From CAIQJJ01 sp964606085 (lineage in GTDB: Bacteria; Chloroflexota; Anaerolineae; Anaerolineales; UBA4823), in NCBI GenBank assembly GCA_964606085.1, contig CAZSFD010000085.1, forward strand, positions 1 through 22,307: a stretch of 22,307 nt of DNA, read 5' to 3'. How positions within the stretch are numbered: the first letter of the stretch is position 1; each line of letters begins with the position of its first letter. This document shows, one piece after another, positions 13,311-22,307 of this stretch. A program made the translations under genes and the position numbers. Under the pieces are notes generated by a model. That model saw nothing but the letters and a program-made list of their open reading frames with translations. It did not search any database and was not told where the DNA came from.

Positions 13311-15584
13311 CTACGGAACCTTTGTAAACACCAACCACGGCGGATCGGCTTTGACGGCCTGAACCGGCGGCGGGGGTTGTAAAATCAGGCTGGTGGTGCT
13401 GCAAATGTATTGGGCGCCACCCAGCATCGCACCGGGGTCCATCCCGGCGTTATTCACCCTTCCACCGGGTTGGCCATTGACGGTAAACGTGACGTTGATG
13501 GCATTGGTGGTCACGGCAGTGCTGAACATCTCTTCAGAGGCCGAATAGGTGCCGCTGGCTGAGCCAGAAAAGGTCACATCAATCAGGAATTTGATGAAGT
13601 TGTCGCTGTCAAGGGCATCGCGTACCATCGTGAAGCCATTGACGGTCATGGGGGCAAAGGCGGCCTGGAATTGGCCGGTGTCGGTCAGCTTCATCGTCAG
13701 GCCGCCGGTGACGCCGGTCGAACCGCCCTTGCCCGCTTCCGACTCGGCGGGGGTGATGTAGTTCACCAGGGCGAGGTAAGAGGCCGTATCCAGTGACCAC
13801 AGACCCACCAGGCACGCATCGCAAGCGAGAGATGATTCAGTCGTTTCATAATCCAACTTCACCTGATATGCAGGGGTCTCAGCGCTGGTGACGAGTAGCT
13901 GGTAAGCCACGTTGTTGCATGATGAGGAAAATCGTTCGGGGATGGGCTGCCATTCCAGGGCCAGGGCAGGCCGCGTCGAATAGCGTCCTTCTCCCCCAGA
14001 AGAAGTCAAGGCCAGCACATAATCGAGATTGCGATCCAGCGTGACCTCGTACAGCCCGATGCGGAAAATGGGCACCGCCAATTCGAGGTTGCCCGACCCG
14101 GCAGGCAGCGGGAATGGCGGCGCCAGCAGTTCTAACGGGGTTGGAATTGTTGTGCCGCTGCGTTCGCGAATGCCTTCTTTGACAAAATTCTGGGCGAAAC
14201 GATGGAAAATGTCGTTCATATTGGCCGTATACGCCAGGGCCACAATCTGGCTTTCCAGGCCGCCGTGATCGGGCATGGAGCGCCAGAAGTCAATCAACTG
14301 TGTCAGCGACCAGCCTTCGTGGTTGACCAGGTATTCAAAGAAGAGATAGGCCCGATATTTCCAGCGCACAATCGGCAAATCACGCGCTACGCCGGGCAGT
14401 TCGCCATTCCAGCGCATCTCGAACTGCACCTCGGGATAGACCACATCGCTGAAAAACTCGGCCCCGCCCTCCACCCACCACTCGTTGGCCGCCGGGTCGG
14501 GGCCAGATTCCTGAGCGCTCAGGTTGGTGTATTGGTAGCAATGGAACATCTCGTGCGCCACCGATTGCTTGAGTTCATCCAGGCTGATGTTCTCACCGTT
14601 ATAACCGGCTGGCGGGATACCCACGCGACAGGTGCTGGCTGCGCCACGAATGGCCTTGGCATAGATGTTATCTGAACGCACCAGCGTACCCGGGATGAGC
14701 AGATTTAACTCGGTGAAGACCATGCGTGTGGGCATGATCGGCTGCGGGCCATAGGCATTGAACGCTTGCAGCGAGCGGCGCATGGCTTCGTAGACAGCCC
14801 GCAAGATTTCCAGGCGTCCCGGGGCTTCGCTCCAACCGGCAGGGAAATACAGGCGATAATCCACGCCCGATTCGCTAAAACGGGCATAGCGGTAACACAC
14901 CTGCGCCGAATCTTCGGGGAAGCCTTCGGCAAAAAGCTGGCGGCAGAGTTCATCATCAAATTGGCGGGCCGGGCGGGCGCGGTGAGCCGCGCCGGGCCAG
15001 GTCACCTGGTCATCCAGCACGTCGGTCGGCTCAGCATACAGGTCGAAGCGCTCATCGGGGATGACCAGCTTATCGAGCAGGCGAGCCACTTCGACGGCGG
15101 CGGGGTCATCGGCGGCGGTGTTAGCCAGGAAGCGCTCGGCGCGGCGAAAAAGCGGGGTCAATTCGATGTCGGTGATGTCGGCGGCGTAGGGGATGTTGGC
15201 CGGGTCTATCTCGCCAGCCAACAGGCCCAGCAGCACGGCCAAACCTTCGCCCTCCGTCCATTCGCCGGTAGCGAGATTGTAGGCGTACAGATCGAGCGCC
15301 TCCAACGGCTGACCGGGCTGCGGGGCCGCCAGCGCAGGGCCGAGATCGGGCGTTGGCGAGGGGGGTGGGAGAGTCTCTGTGGGCGGCAGCGGCGTGAAGG
15401 TGGCTGGCACGCTGGTAACGGTGGGTTGAGCGGCAGCAGGCGTGGCCGAGGCATCGGCAGCGATCATCGGCTGCGTGGGAAGCACAGTGGGGGCAGCCGT
15501 TGGCGTTGGGACGCTCAGGCCACAGGCCAGGCTGGTGATCACGAGCAGGTTGATGAGCAGAATCAGACGAGAATGGTGTTTCAT
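13311..15584 (-). CDS. Large lipoprotein with putative zinc-metalloprotease motif
   Basis: A 757-residue secreted protein with no family I can name. The N-terminus from the ATG at 15584 is a lipoprotein signal ending SLAC, followed by a long Thr/Pro/Ala-rich linker typical of surface-anchored proteins. The middle has the zinc motif HEMFH (residues 344-348 counted from this start: VAHEMFHCYQY), and 27 residues after the Glu there is EWWVEGGAEF, whose first Glu could be the third zinc ligand, as in gluzincins. The C-terminal half is beta-rich and ends with strands around GGLTMKLT and INVTFTVNG. A start 13 codons earlier (15623) is less likely because it precedes the signal peptide. Protease function is inferred from the motif arrangement alone. 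Confidence 0.8.
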   Translation of the reverse strand: MKHHSRLILLINLLVITSLACGLSVPTPTAAPTVLPTQPMIAADASATPAAAQPTVTSVPATFTPLPPTETLPPPSPTPDLGPALAAPQPGQPLEALDLYAYNLATGEWTEGEGLAVLLGLLAGEIDPANIPYAADITDIELTPLFRRAERFLANTAADDPAAVEVARLLDKLVIPDERFDLYAEPTDVLDDQVTWPGAAHRARPARQFDDELCRQLFAEGFPEDSAQVCYRYARFSESGVDYRLYFPAGWSEAPGRLEILRAVYEAMRRSLQAFNAYGPQPIMPTRMVFTELNLLIPGTLVRSDNIYAKAIRGAASTCRVGIPPAGYNGENISLDELKQSVAHEMFHCYQYTNLSAQESGPDPAANEWWVEGGAEFFSDVVYPEVQFEMRWNGELPGVARDLPIVRWKYRAYLFFEYLVNHEGWSLTQLIDFWRSMPDHGGLESQIVALAYTANMNDIFHRFAQNFVKEGIRERSGTTIPTPLELLAPPFPLPAGSGNLELAVPIFRIGLYEVTLDRNLDYVLALTSSGGEGRYSTRPALALEWQPIPERFSSSCNNVAYQLLVTSAETPAYQVKLDYETTESSLACDACLVGLWSLDTASYLALVNYITPAESEAGKGGSTGVTGGLTMKLTDTGQFQAAFAPMTVNGFTMVRDALDSDNFIKFLIDVTFSGSASGTYSASEEMFSTAVTTNAINVTFTVNGQPGGRVNNAGMDPGAMLGGAQYICSTTSLILQPPPPVQAVKADPPWLVFTKVP

Positions 15585-15662
15585 AAGGTATATCCCAAAT
15601 CCAACAAATCGGATAAATTTCATAGCATTATAGTAAGGGGAACTGTTTTCGTCAACGAGTGA

Positions 15663-15783
15663 TCACACACCACGTCCGTCTATTCTGGCACCATCCTGGC
15701 CGCCAGCCCGGCGGGAGATTGGCTAGCCACATCCAACGGCCCACAGGTGGCCTTATGGGATGCGAACACAAGAAAATTTGGCA
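15663..15783 (+). pseudogene. WD40-repeat gene remnant
   Basis: An isolated 40-codon plus-strand stretch, opened by a TGA at 15660-15662 with no start codon or ribosome site. It reads SGTILAASPAGDWLATSNG, then QVALWDANTRK, which is the core of one WD40 blade (small residues, GDWLA, then LWD). It stops resembling a protein at the hairpin beginning at 15784. It is probably the leftover of a deleted WD40 protein gene. The rest of the 285-base gap shows only the hairpin. Confidence 0.5.
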
Positions 15784-15814
15784 GGCCCAGGATGTTCACA
15801 TCCTGGGCCGTTTT
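15784..15814. terminator. Hairpin terminator candidate
   Basis: GGCCCAGGATG (15784-15794) and CATCCTGGGCC (15799-15809) form a perfect 11-bp stem with the 4-base loop TTCA, followed by GTTTTC on the plus strand and by a looser T-stretch on the minus strand. It could end transcription of the minus-strand lipoprotein gene whose stop is at 15870. Confidence 0.65.
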
Positions 15815-15869
15815 CGTTGCGATGCAATCGCCCGCGACGTTCAACCGGCAAACCGGCCACCTTTCTTCT

Positions 15870-17159
15870 CTACGGCTTCACATAATTCAACCCCACAAAA
15901 CACGACCCCGAAGCCCCGCTCGCATCGGTGATCGAGAGCAGATACCAATCGGGGGTGGGCGGCTCGAAGGTGAACAGGTCGAGTTCGGCGCCGCTGGCGG
16001 TCAGCAAGGGGGTTTCGAGGTCGCCCAGCGAGAAGATGCTGGCCTGCAACTGCTGTTCGGCGTTGTCGGCGGCCACGGTGATGTCGGCCACTTCGCCTTC
16101 GTTGATCATCAGCATGTATTTGGCAGGACGCCCGGCAGCCAGGCGGCAGGCGAAGGCGTTGAGCGGTGCGCCAGCGCCAATCGTCACGCCGTCGGTGGCG
16201 ATGATGGTCAGCACGTAGGGATGCTGCTCATCGTCGTCGGGCGCGGTGACCAGGTAATCGTATTGGCCGGTTTGAGGCAGGTCGAAAAACAGGTATTCTT
16301 TGCCTGGGCGGTCGCTGCTGGCAACCAGGTTGCCTTGCTCGTCGAATAAGGCCAACAACAGGTTGGCGTCATCCAAGGGCTGGACTTCGATAAACACGGC
16401 CTGCTCCGCGCTTGTAAACAGTTTATCGGGCCGGCTGTTCTTCGAGGCCGATCCCATCAGCGCATAGCTGCTGCCCGCCGGCAACAGTTCATTGGCGTTG
16501 GCGCTGATCGGGGTGACGTTGAACTTGAAAGCCGCGACCCCCTGCATCAACACCGGCAGCAACTGCGCCGCCCGGTCTTCCGTGACCAATACGCCAATGG
16601 TGGCCACCCGGCCATGCTTTTCGAGGGCCAGGAAAACGTTCACCAGGCGGGGATGATCTTCCGGCGAGCGAAAGATGACCGCGGCCACTTCGGTTTGGCC
16701 GTCATCGAGCAAAAAGTTCTGCGGGCCGTCTATCAGTTGGGCATCTGGCACGCCAGCGGGATAGAGCGTTTTGACGTAGGCCGCCAACACCTGTTCGGGA
16801 ACCCCCGTGCCTTGCTCGAAAACGCTAAACAGGCTGACCTGAATCTGCGCGCCTGATGCGCCGGGGACAAAACCCTCCATCAAAGCCTGGCGGGTGGCCC
16901 AGATCATCTGCGTGCGGGCCTGCGAAAGCTCACCGCCCGCCGGACAGTTCAGTTCCAGGGGGCCAAGCGAACAGGAGGTAAACGCATTGCCCAGGTCTGT
17001 GGGCGTCTGGAGCAAAGTCTCCAGGGCGAAATTTAACGGGAGGGTGGTAGCGGTAGGCGGAAGCGTGGTTGCTGTCGGTGCGGCTGCATTGCTACACGCA
17101 GCAAGCAGCAACACAAGCAAAACCAGCCAAATTTTTTGGGCAAAAAAACGCATCTTCAT
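15870..17159 (-). CDS. Lipoprotein of unknown function
   Basis: A 429-residue protein with a clear lipoprotein signal (hydrophobic run ending LLAACS) followed by a Thr/Pro/Ala-rich linker. The outer part has no motif I recognise. It contains a segment on gene-poor beta strands with FIEVQPLDDANLLLALFDEQ and YLFFDLPQTGQYDYLVTA, which resemble the bacterial pre-peptidase C-terminal (PPC-like) sandwich fold, and the C-terminal stretch repeats a similar pattern (ADITVAADN, WYLLSITDASG). I infer two beta-sandwich domains. The ATG at 17159 follows GAGAG closely; a second ATG two codons on is an equally good alternative. A longer frame to 17306 runs into an intergenic repeat and is rejected. Confidence 0.75.
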   Translation of the reverse strand: MKMRFFAQKIWLVLLVLLLAACSNAAAPTATTLPPTATTLPLNFALETLLQTPTDLGNAFTSCSLGPLELNCPAGGELSQARTQMIWATRQALMEGFVPGASGAQIQVSLFSVFEQGTGVPEQVLAAYVKTLYPAGVPDAQLIDGPQNFLLDDGQTEVAAVIFRSPEDHPRLVNVFLALEKHGRVATIGVLVTEDRAAQLLPVLMQGVAAFKFNVTPISANANELLPAGSSYALMGSASKNSRPDKLFTSAEQAVFIEVQPLDDANLLLALFDEQGNLVASSDRPGKEYLFFDLPQTGQYDYLVTAPDDDEQHPYVLTIIATDGVTIGAGAPLNAFACRLAAGRPAKYMLMINEGEVADITVAADNAEQQLQASIFSLGDLETPLLTASGAELDLFTFEPPTPDWYLLSITDASGASGSCFVGLNYVKP

Positions 17160-17244
17160 TTCTCTCTTTCTGAGCAGGCAAAAATAGATTTGAAAGCCGT
17201 CGCGATGCCGGGCATTCGCCCGCAACCTCATTATGAATGAAAAT

Positions 17245-17332
17245 GTAGGGGCGGATGGCAACCGCCCAGGCTGGCATCCGCCCCGATTTGGCGCAATGAT
17301 GCCCAACCAGGGCGCACGCCGTGCGCCCCTAC
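17245..17332. mobile_element. Intergenic MITE-like palindromic element
   Basis: Bounded by GTAGGGGCG (17245-17253) and its exact inverse CGCCCCTAC (17324-17332). Inside are two further palindromes: GGGGCGGATG with CATCCGCCCC, and GGGCGCAC with GTGCGCCC. The ends match those of the element inserted in trmFO. It occupies the middle of the 318-base gap between the lipoprotein and the PerR-like gene; the rest of that gap holds the perR promoter. Confidence 0.75.
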
Positions 17333-17427
17333 CCGGGTCTATTTTCGTACCGGGTTAGGGTTATTCACAGCGGGCATGATTTTACCAAACCCTTCTGAGT
17401 ATATGATGAGCGCTGCGGCGCGATGTA

Positions 17428-17455
17428 TGGTATAATTATCAATAATCATTCTCCA
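17428..17455 (+). promoter_or_regulatory. perR promoter with PerR-box-like operator
   Basis: An extended -10, TGGTATAAT (TATAAT at 17431-17436), with no good -35, is overlapped by an AT-rich near-palindrome ATTATC/AATAAT. Aligned to the Bacillus PerR box TTATAATNATTATAA, about 10 of 14 positions agree. Position over the -10 fits autorepression by the downstream regulator. Confidence 0.5.
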
Positions 17456-17477
17456 CAGAGAGTAACTATCAAATCTT

Positions 17478-17915
17478 ATGGCCGATCCCGATGTCCGTTT
17501 CAACCAATTGATTGCTGCATTGCAGGCGCATGATTTTCGCTTGACCCCCCAGCGGGTTGAGTTGGTGCGCCTGATTGCAGCCAGTGAGGGGCATCCCAGC
17601 GCCAGCCAACTCTACACCCAAATCAAACGCCAGTTCCCAACCATGAGTCATGCCACTGTTTACAAAACACTGGCGCTGCTGAAAGAGATCAACCAGGTCT
17701 ATGAAATTGATCTGCGTGACGACAGCCATTACGATGGCAACCGCCCCGAGCCTCACCCCCATTTGATCTGTATGAAATGCAATCAGATCATAGATGCCGA
17801 GGTGTTCCTGGATCAAGAATCGCTGCGCCTGCTGGAGCAATCCTCGGGGTATACCATCGTCCGCCCGCAAATATCCTTGTATGGGGTTTGCCTGGCGTGT
17901 AAAGAAAAGAGTTGA
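17478..17915 (+). CDS. perR: Fur-family peroxide-responsive repressor, PerR-like
   Basis: A 145-residue DNA-binding repressor that would sense hydrogen peroxide through metal-catalysed oxidation of its His ligands. The winged-helix part (about 1-85) includes RLTPQRVELV and the recognition helix SHATVYKTL. Probable regulatory metal ligands are His39, Asp86, His93, His95 and Asp106, in nearly the same spacing as B. subtilis PerR (37, 85, 91, 93, 104). The structural zinc site is Cys98/Cys101 and Cys138/Cys141. Lying 86 bases before katG on the same strand strongly supports a PerR rather than Fur or Zur role. The ATG at 17478 has only a weak AGAGAG site. The promoter carries a PerR-box-like sequence, suggesting autoregulation. 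Confidence 0.85.
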   Translation: MADPDVRFNQLIAALQAHDFRLTPQRVELVRLIAASEGHPSASQLYTQIKRQFPTMSHATVYKTLALLKEINQVYEIDLRDDSHYDGNRPEPHPHLICMKCNQIIDAEVFLDQESLRLLEQSSGYTIVRPQISLYGVCLACKEKS

Positions 17916-17928
17916 ACGCCCTTTTGGC

Positions 17929-17958
17929 AAACTGCGGATGATGAGAAGTCCGCAGTTT
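17929..17958 (+). promoter_or_regulatory. Hairpin between perR and katG
   Basis: AAACTGCGGA and TCCGCAGTTT form a perfect 10-bp stem around a 10-base loop, without a strong T-run after it. It could act as a partial terminator or as an mRNA-stability/processing element that sets the perR:katG ratio. I see no separate promoter for katG. Confidence 0.5.
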
Positions 17959-18001
17959 CATTCATTCAATCACGTTCGACAAAATGAAAGGAGTAAGGAC
18001 T

Positions 18002-20185
<2,184 letters not shown>

Positions 20186-20214
20186 TCGGCAAGGTAACGC
20201 TGGCAAGTTAGCGC

Positions 20215-20254
20215 AAGCAGCCGTCACGCACAATGTGGCGGCTGCTTTTGTTTC
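20215..20254 (+). terminator. katG terminator
   Basis: AAGCAGCCG with CGGCTGCTT, extended inward by four more pairs (one G-T), gives a 13-bp stem with a 7-base loop, followed directly by TTTGTTTC. It lies 30 bases after the katG stop. Confidence 0.88.
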
Positions 20255-20281
20255 TCAACCGCCCTCCCACTGCCAGGCGGT

Positions 20282-20839
20282 TTACCCCCAACGCCAAATC
20301 GCCACGCCCACCAGCAAACGCAGCACGCCAAAGCCGATCAATGCCGCGGGAATACCCGTCTGATGCGCCACCCACGGCCCGATCAACGCCCCCAACAGCA
20401 CCGCGGCATTGCCCAAGAGCAAGCCATACGAGAGCCAGATCGGCCGGTCGGTTTGCGGCAGGTGGTCGAGCGGATAGTTATACTGCGAGGCCCCCAGCAC
20501 GCCCGAAGCCACGCCGCCAATCACAGCGGAGACAAAATACAGGGTGGCGTCGGTTGCCAGCGCCAGCACGACCACCCCAATCGCCAGTAAAAATGCGCCA
20601 GATGCCGTGGCTGTGCGATTGCCCGTGCGTTGGGTCAGCCGCGCCACGCCCAACGAAACCAGGAACACCAATAAAGTAGCCGTGGCCGTGCCAATGCTGA
20701 TGGTCGCATCCGAAAGTTGCAGGTGATCCACCAGCCAATCGGGGACGAGCGGGGCAGTCATGTTATTGGCGAAGTTGAGCCAGAAGAGCAGCCCGATCAC
20801 TTTCAGGTAGGTGCGGGACTGGGCATCCAATGGCTGCAT
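20282..20839 (-). pseudogene. MFS transporter, C-terminal half only
   Basis: About 185 codons encoding six hydrophobic segments, beginning MQPLDAQSRTYLKVIG and ending LLVGVAIWRWG with a TGA at 20282. The segments VIGLLFWLNFANN, ISIGTATATLLVFLVSLGVA and VSAVIGGVASGVLGASQYNY look like the second half of a 12-helix major facilitator transporter. The first six helices are absent. The frame continues upstream to 20959, but that part is antisense to the DegV remnant and not transporter sequence. The ATG at 20837-20839 is therefore a break point rather than a credible start. It is probably a truncated gene or an assembly join. The substrate cannot be told. Confidence 0.75.
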
Positions 20840-21004
20840 GTGGGCATTTTGCACGCCAGCGCGCCAGAACTGGCCCAAGAATTTAGCCAGGAAGTCACAC
20901 GCCAACTGAATTGCGCCGAAATTTTCGCCCTGGAACTCAGCCCGGTCATCGGCACACACGTTGGCCCTGCAACCATCGGTATGGCTTTTTATTCAGAACA
21001 TTAG
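20831..21004 (+). pseudogene. DegV-family protein, C-terminal fragment
   Basis: About 57 codons reading WLHVGILHASAPELAQEF and later NCAEIFALELSPVIG, then THVGPATIGMAFYSEH and a TAG at 21002-21004. The pattern (xVGxLHAxAPE, then EIF-x-SPVIGTHVGPxxxGxAFY) is the C-terminal fatty-acid-binding end of DegV/FakB-like proteins, which are normally about 280 residues. The N-terminal four fifths are missing. The fragment abuts the truncated MFS gene on the opposite strand near 20835, so both genes lost their 5' parts at one junction. Confidence 0.7.
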
Positions 21005-21008
21005 TGGT

Positions 21009-21491
21009 TCACGCAAATAGCCAGCCCCAAATTTGCGTTACAGCTTGTTCCACCAATTCCTCCGTACGCACCGATAATTCGCGCTTGAAGCCAAAATCGT
21101 AGCCGCGCACCGAAACCAGGATCGCTTCGGGCGCGGCGTGATAAATCTCCTGCACCAGCGACAGGCACGATTGCGGCGTGAGATGGTGCGTGAAGGGCGA
21201 TTTCTGGAACTCGGCGGCCACCACCTGCCAGCCGATTTCATCGGGGATGGCCCCGGTGTGCGCATCCACAAAGCAGACGCGTTCATATTCGGCGATGGTC
21301 TCAGCCATTTCGGGGCATAACTGCAAAGCCGAATATAAGTGGGGGTACTCGCCTTCGGGGTAGAACTCGTCTTCGAGCGAAACCGACGCGCCGCGGCCTA
21401 GTTTTTGCGCCAGTTGCGCCAGCACATGCCAGGCCGCGCCGTCGTCCTGGCGGTCTACATTGCCGTATCCAATGATGATGGTTGGTTTCAT
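21009..21491 (-). CDS. [NiFe]-hydrogenase maturation protease
   Basis: Endopeptidase that removes the C-terminal tail of the hydrogenase large subunit after nickel insertion. The 160-residue protein starts IIIGYGNVDRQDDGAAW, the HyaD/HycI/HybD family GxGN-x4-DDG signature. Residues matching the nickel-binding trio of HybD (E16, D62, H93, from memory) are Asp17, the Asp of VDAHTG and a His in THHLTPQS. The ATG at 21491 is chosen over one twelve codons earlier because the family begins immediately before the GxGN strand. It lies directly downstream of the hydrogenase large-subunit C-terminus on the same strand, its probable substrate. A palindromic repeat separates the two. The gene looks complete, and the stop is four bases from the DegV fragment. 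Confidence 0.9.
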   Translation of the reverse strand: MKPTIIIGYGNVDRQDDGAAWHVLAQLAQKLGRGASVSLEDEFYPEGEYPHLYSALQLCPEMAETIAEYERVCFVDAHTGAIPDEIGWQVVAAEFQKSPFTHHLTPQSCLSLVQEIYHAAPEAILVSVRGYDFGFKRELSVRTEELVEQAVTQIWGWLFA

Positions 21492-21504
21492 AAGGGGCAA
21501 ATAT

Positions 21505-21561
21505 AACGCAAAGGCGCAAAGATGCAAGGTTTCACCCTTTGCGTCTTTGCGCCTTTGCGTT
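21505..21561. repeat. Palindromic repeat between hydrogenase and protease genes
   Basis: Arms at about 21505-21531 and 21535-21561 are near-perfect inverted copies of a sequence beginning AACGCAAAGGCGCAAAG. This composition recurs as dispersed intergenic palindromes in many bacterial genomes. It fills most of the 82-base gap. Confidence 0.85.
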
Positions 21562-21573
21562 GAAAAAGAATTT

Positions 21574-21705
21574 CTACCCGCGACTCACCGTCTGGATCAA
21601 ATTTCCTTCGGCATCGAACACTTCCGCCACAATCGGCATCTGGCCGACGGCGTGCGTGGAGCAAGACAGGCAGGGATCGTGGGCGCGGATGGCGGTGTGG
21701 TTTTT
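21574..21705 (-). pseudogene. [NiFe]-hydrogenase large subunit, C-terminal fragment
   Basis: The last ~43 codons of a [NiFe]-hydrogenase catalytic subunit. The hallmark HDPCLSCSTH carries the two C-terminal cysteines that bind the Ni-Fe centre and the His after which the maturation protease cuts; a 24-residue tail beginning AVGQMPIVAEVF follows and ends at a TAG. DPCLSCSTH with a long tail points to a group 3 (cytoplasmic, bidirectional or cofactor-coupled) enzyme, but this is weak evidence. Upstream of about 21700 the frame stays open but no longer resembles hydrogenase and is antisense to a plus-strand gene. The gene is therefore cut at a junction, by rearrangement or misassembly. Confidence 0.85.
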
Positions 21706-22029
21706 GCGTTGCTCAAACAGACGGTGACCGCCGAATTCAACGAGCGCATGGCGTTTGCTCTCCCAGCGCTGGATACGGTCGATGAACTTTGGGATCCGGC
21801 GTTGCAGAAAAAACGCCATTTCGATCGCCTGGTGGTCAGCGTTGTTCGGGAATTGACGAAACTGAACCCGCAAGGCCACGTGCATGCCCAGGAGCTGTAT
21901 TCAGCCGTAAACATCTTGCGCCGCGTTCCGTTTGCGCCCCTGATGGCCTTTCTGGCCAGCCGGCCCGCTGATTTTATCCATGTGGGCGATTTGCACTACC
22001 GTTTGAGCGAGGAGCTTCGGGAGGATTAA
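21703..22029 (+). pseudogene. Unrecognised protein, 5'-truncated
   Basis: About 108 codons open from the junction near 21700 to a TAA at 22027-22029. The sequence looks truly coding: it continues past the hydrogenase remnant with FALLKQTVTAEFNERMAF, then DRLVVSVVRELTKLNPQG and ends FIHVGDLHYRLSEELRED. It is predicted helical with a possible winged-helix-like end, but I cannot name a family. Its upstream continuation is only the antisense of the hydrogenase gene, so the true N-terminus is missing; an internal ATG at 21748 has no good ribosome site. It overlaps the next gene by one base (TAATG), so the two form an operon. Confidence 0.6.
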
Positions 22030-22307
22030 TGGCTGAGGGTAAACCAACGACCATGGCTCCGACCAGGCGTTATAGCCTGATCAAGCCGACACTGCAGACG
22101 CCCTTTCATATCGATTTTGACTGGTGGCAGAAAAACGAGCGCGATTGGCACGTGTATTTGCGTACGCTGTTGTGCCCTGAACACCAGGAAGCGTTCCAGA
22201 ATATCCAGCAGGGCGAGACCATCGACTGGGTGGATCCCAAAACGGCCGAAGTCAAACCTGTGGATGGGATCCAACATGCTTTGATGTCCCATTGCGCCCG
22301 CCGTCCC
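22029..22307 (+). CDS. Conserved protein of unknown function, partial (runs off the window)
   Basis: The first 93 codons of a gene that continues beyond the window. It starts at the ATG of a TAATG overlap, with GGAGG five bases upstream, and reads MAEGKPTTMAPTRRYSLIKP, then TPFHIDFDWWQKNERDWHVY and LRTLLCPEHQEAF. No motif is recognised; the Trp/Asp-rich start (DFDWW, DWHVYL) and a single CPEH are the only distinctive features. The overlap with the upstream gene suggests linked function. It lies in the terminal segment that differs from the rest of the window in containing GGATCC sites. Confidence 0.7.
   Translation, partial: MAEGKPTTMAPTRRYSLIKPTLQTPFHIDFDWWQKNERDWHVYLRTLLCPEHQEAFQNIQQGETIDWVDPKTAEVKPVDGIQHALMSHCARRP

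Noticed and set aside
20840..20959. N-terminal extension of the MFS frame
   Set aside because: It is hydrophilic and lies antisense to the DegV fragment; transporter similarity starts only after about 20839.
21460..21700. Start of the plus-strand open frame that continues to 22029
   Set aside because: This part is antisense to the hydrogenase tail, the palindrome and the start of the maturation protease; it does not encode the real N-terminus.

Overview
The window looks like a scaffold piece from an uncultured, moderately GC-rich bacterium, most likely a Chloroflexota (Anaerolineae-like) genome. The inference rests on the mix of genes (archaeal-type thiolase, TrmFO, PQQ-like propeller with a zinc ribbon, Thr/Pro-rich lipoproteins, Trx-VKOR fusion) and on many intergenic palindromic repeats. 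A 100-base run of N at 3129-3228 sits inside a tandem repeat, so this is assembled draft sequence.

Layout. 50-1530 (minus): a BglII/BstYI-type restriction-modification pair. 1691-5355 (minus): asnS and aspS, separated by a repeat array. aspS is preceded by a promoter, a short Asn/Asp-rich leader peptide and a terminator/antiterminator, which together look like a ribosome-mediated attenuator. 5342-6229: M28-type lipoprotein. 6309-10296 (minus): a tightly overlapping set of a zinc-ribbon/PQQ-like membrane protein, trmFO (with an in-frame MITE-like insertion), a DUF1349-like protein and a broken HIT-family gene. 10433-13237 (plus): thiolase, Trx-VKOR fusion, hypA. 13311-17159 (minus): two lipoproteins, one carrying a putative zinc-protease motif, with a WD40 gene remnant between them. 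17431-20254 (plus): a PerR-like regulator and katG, with a PerR-box-like site over the promoter and a clear terminator after katG. 20282-22307: a patchwork of truncated genes (C-terminal half of an MFS transporter, C-terminal end of DegV, a hydrogenase maturation protease, the last ~40 residues of a [NiFe]-hydrogenase large subunit), then two unrecognised plus-strand genes, both incomplete here.

How the parts fit. PerR and KatG form a peroxide-response unit. AspRS and AsnRS appear to be one expression unit sensing charged tRNA-Asp and tRNA-Asn through the leader peptide. HypA and the maturation protease serve [NiFe]-hydrogenase assembly; the protease lies directly after the hydrogenase C-terminus it would process.

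The strongest new observations are the candidate aspS-asnS attenuator at 5161-5355, and an apparent complete absence of RGATCY sites over the first ~21.78 kb. The latter matches the predicted specificity of the restriction system. It breaks down just beyond a junction at about 21.70 kb, where three GGATCC sites occur within 520 bases; this suggests a misjoin or recent recombination. All site counts were made by eye.
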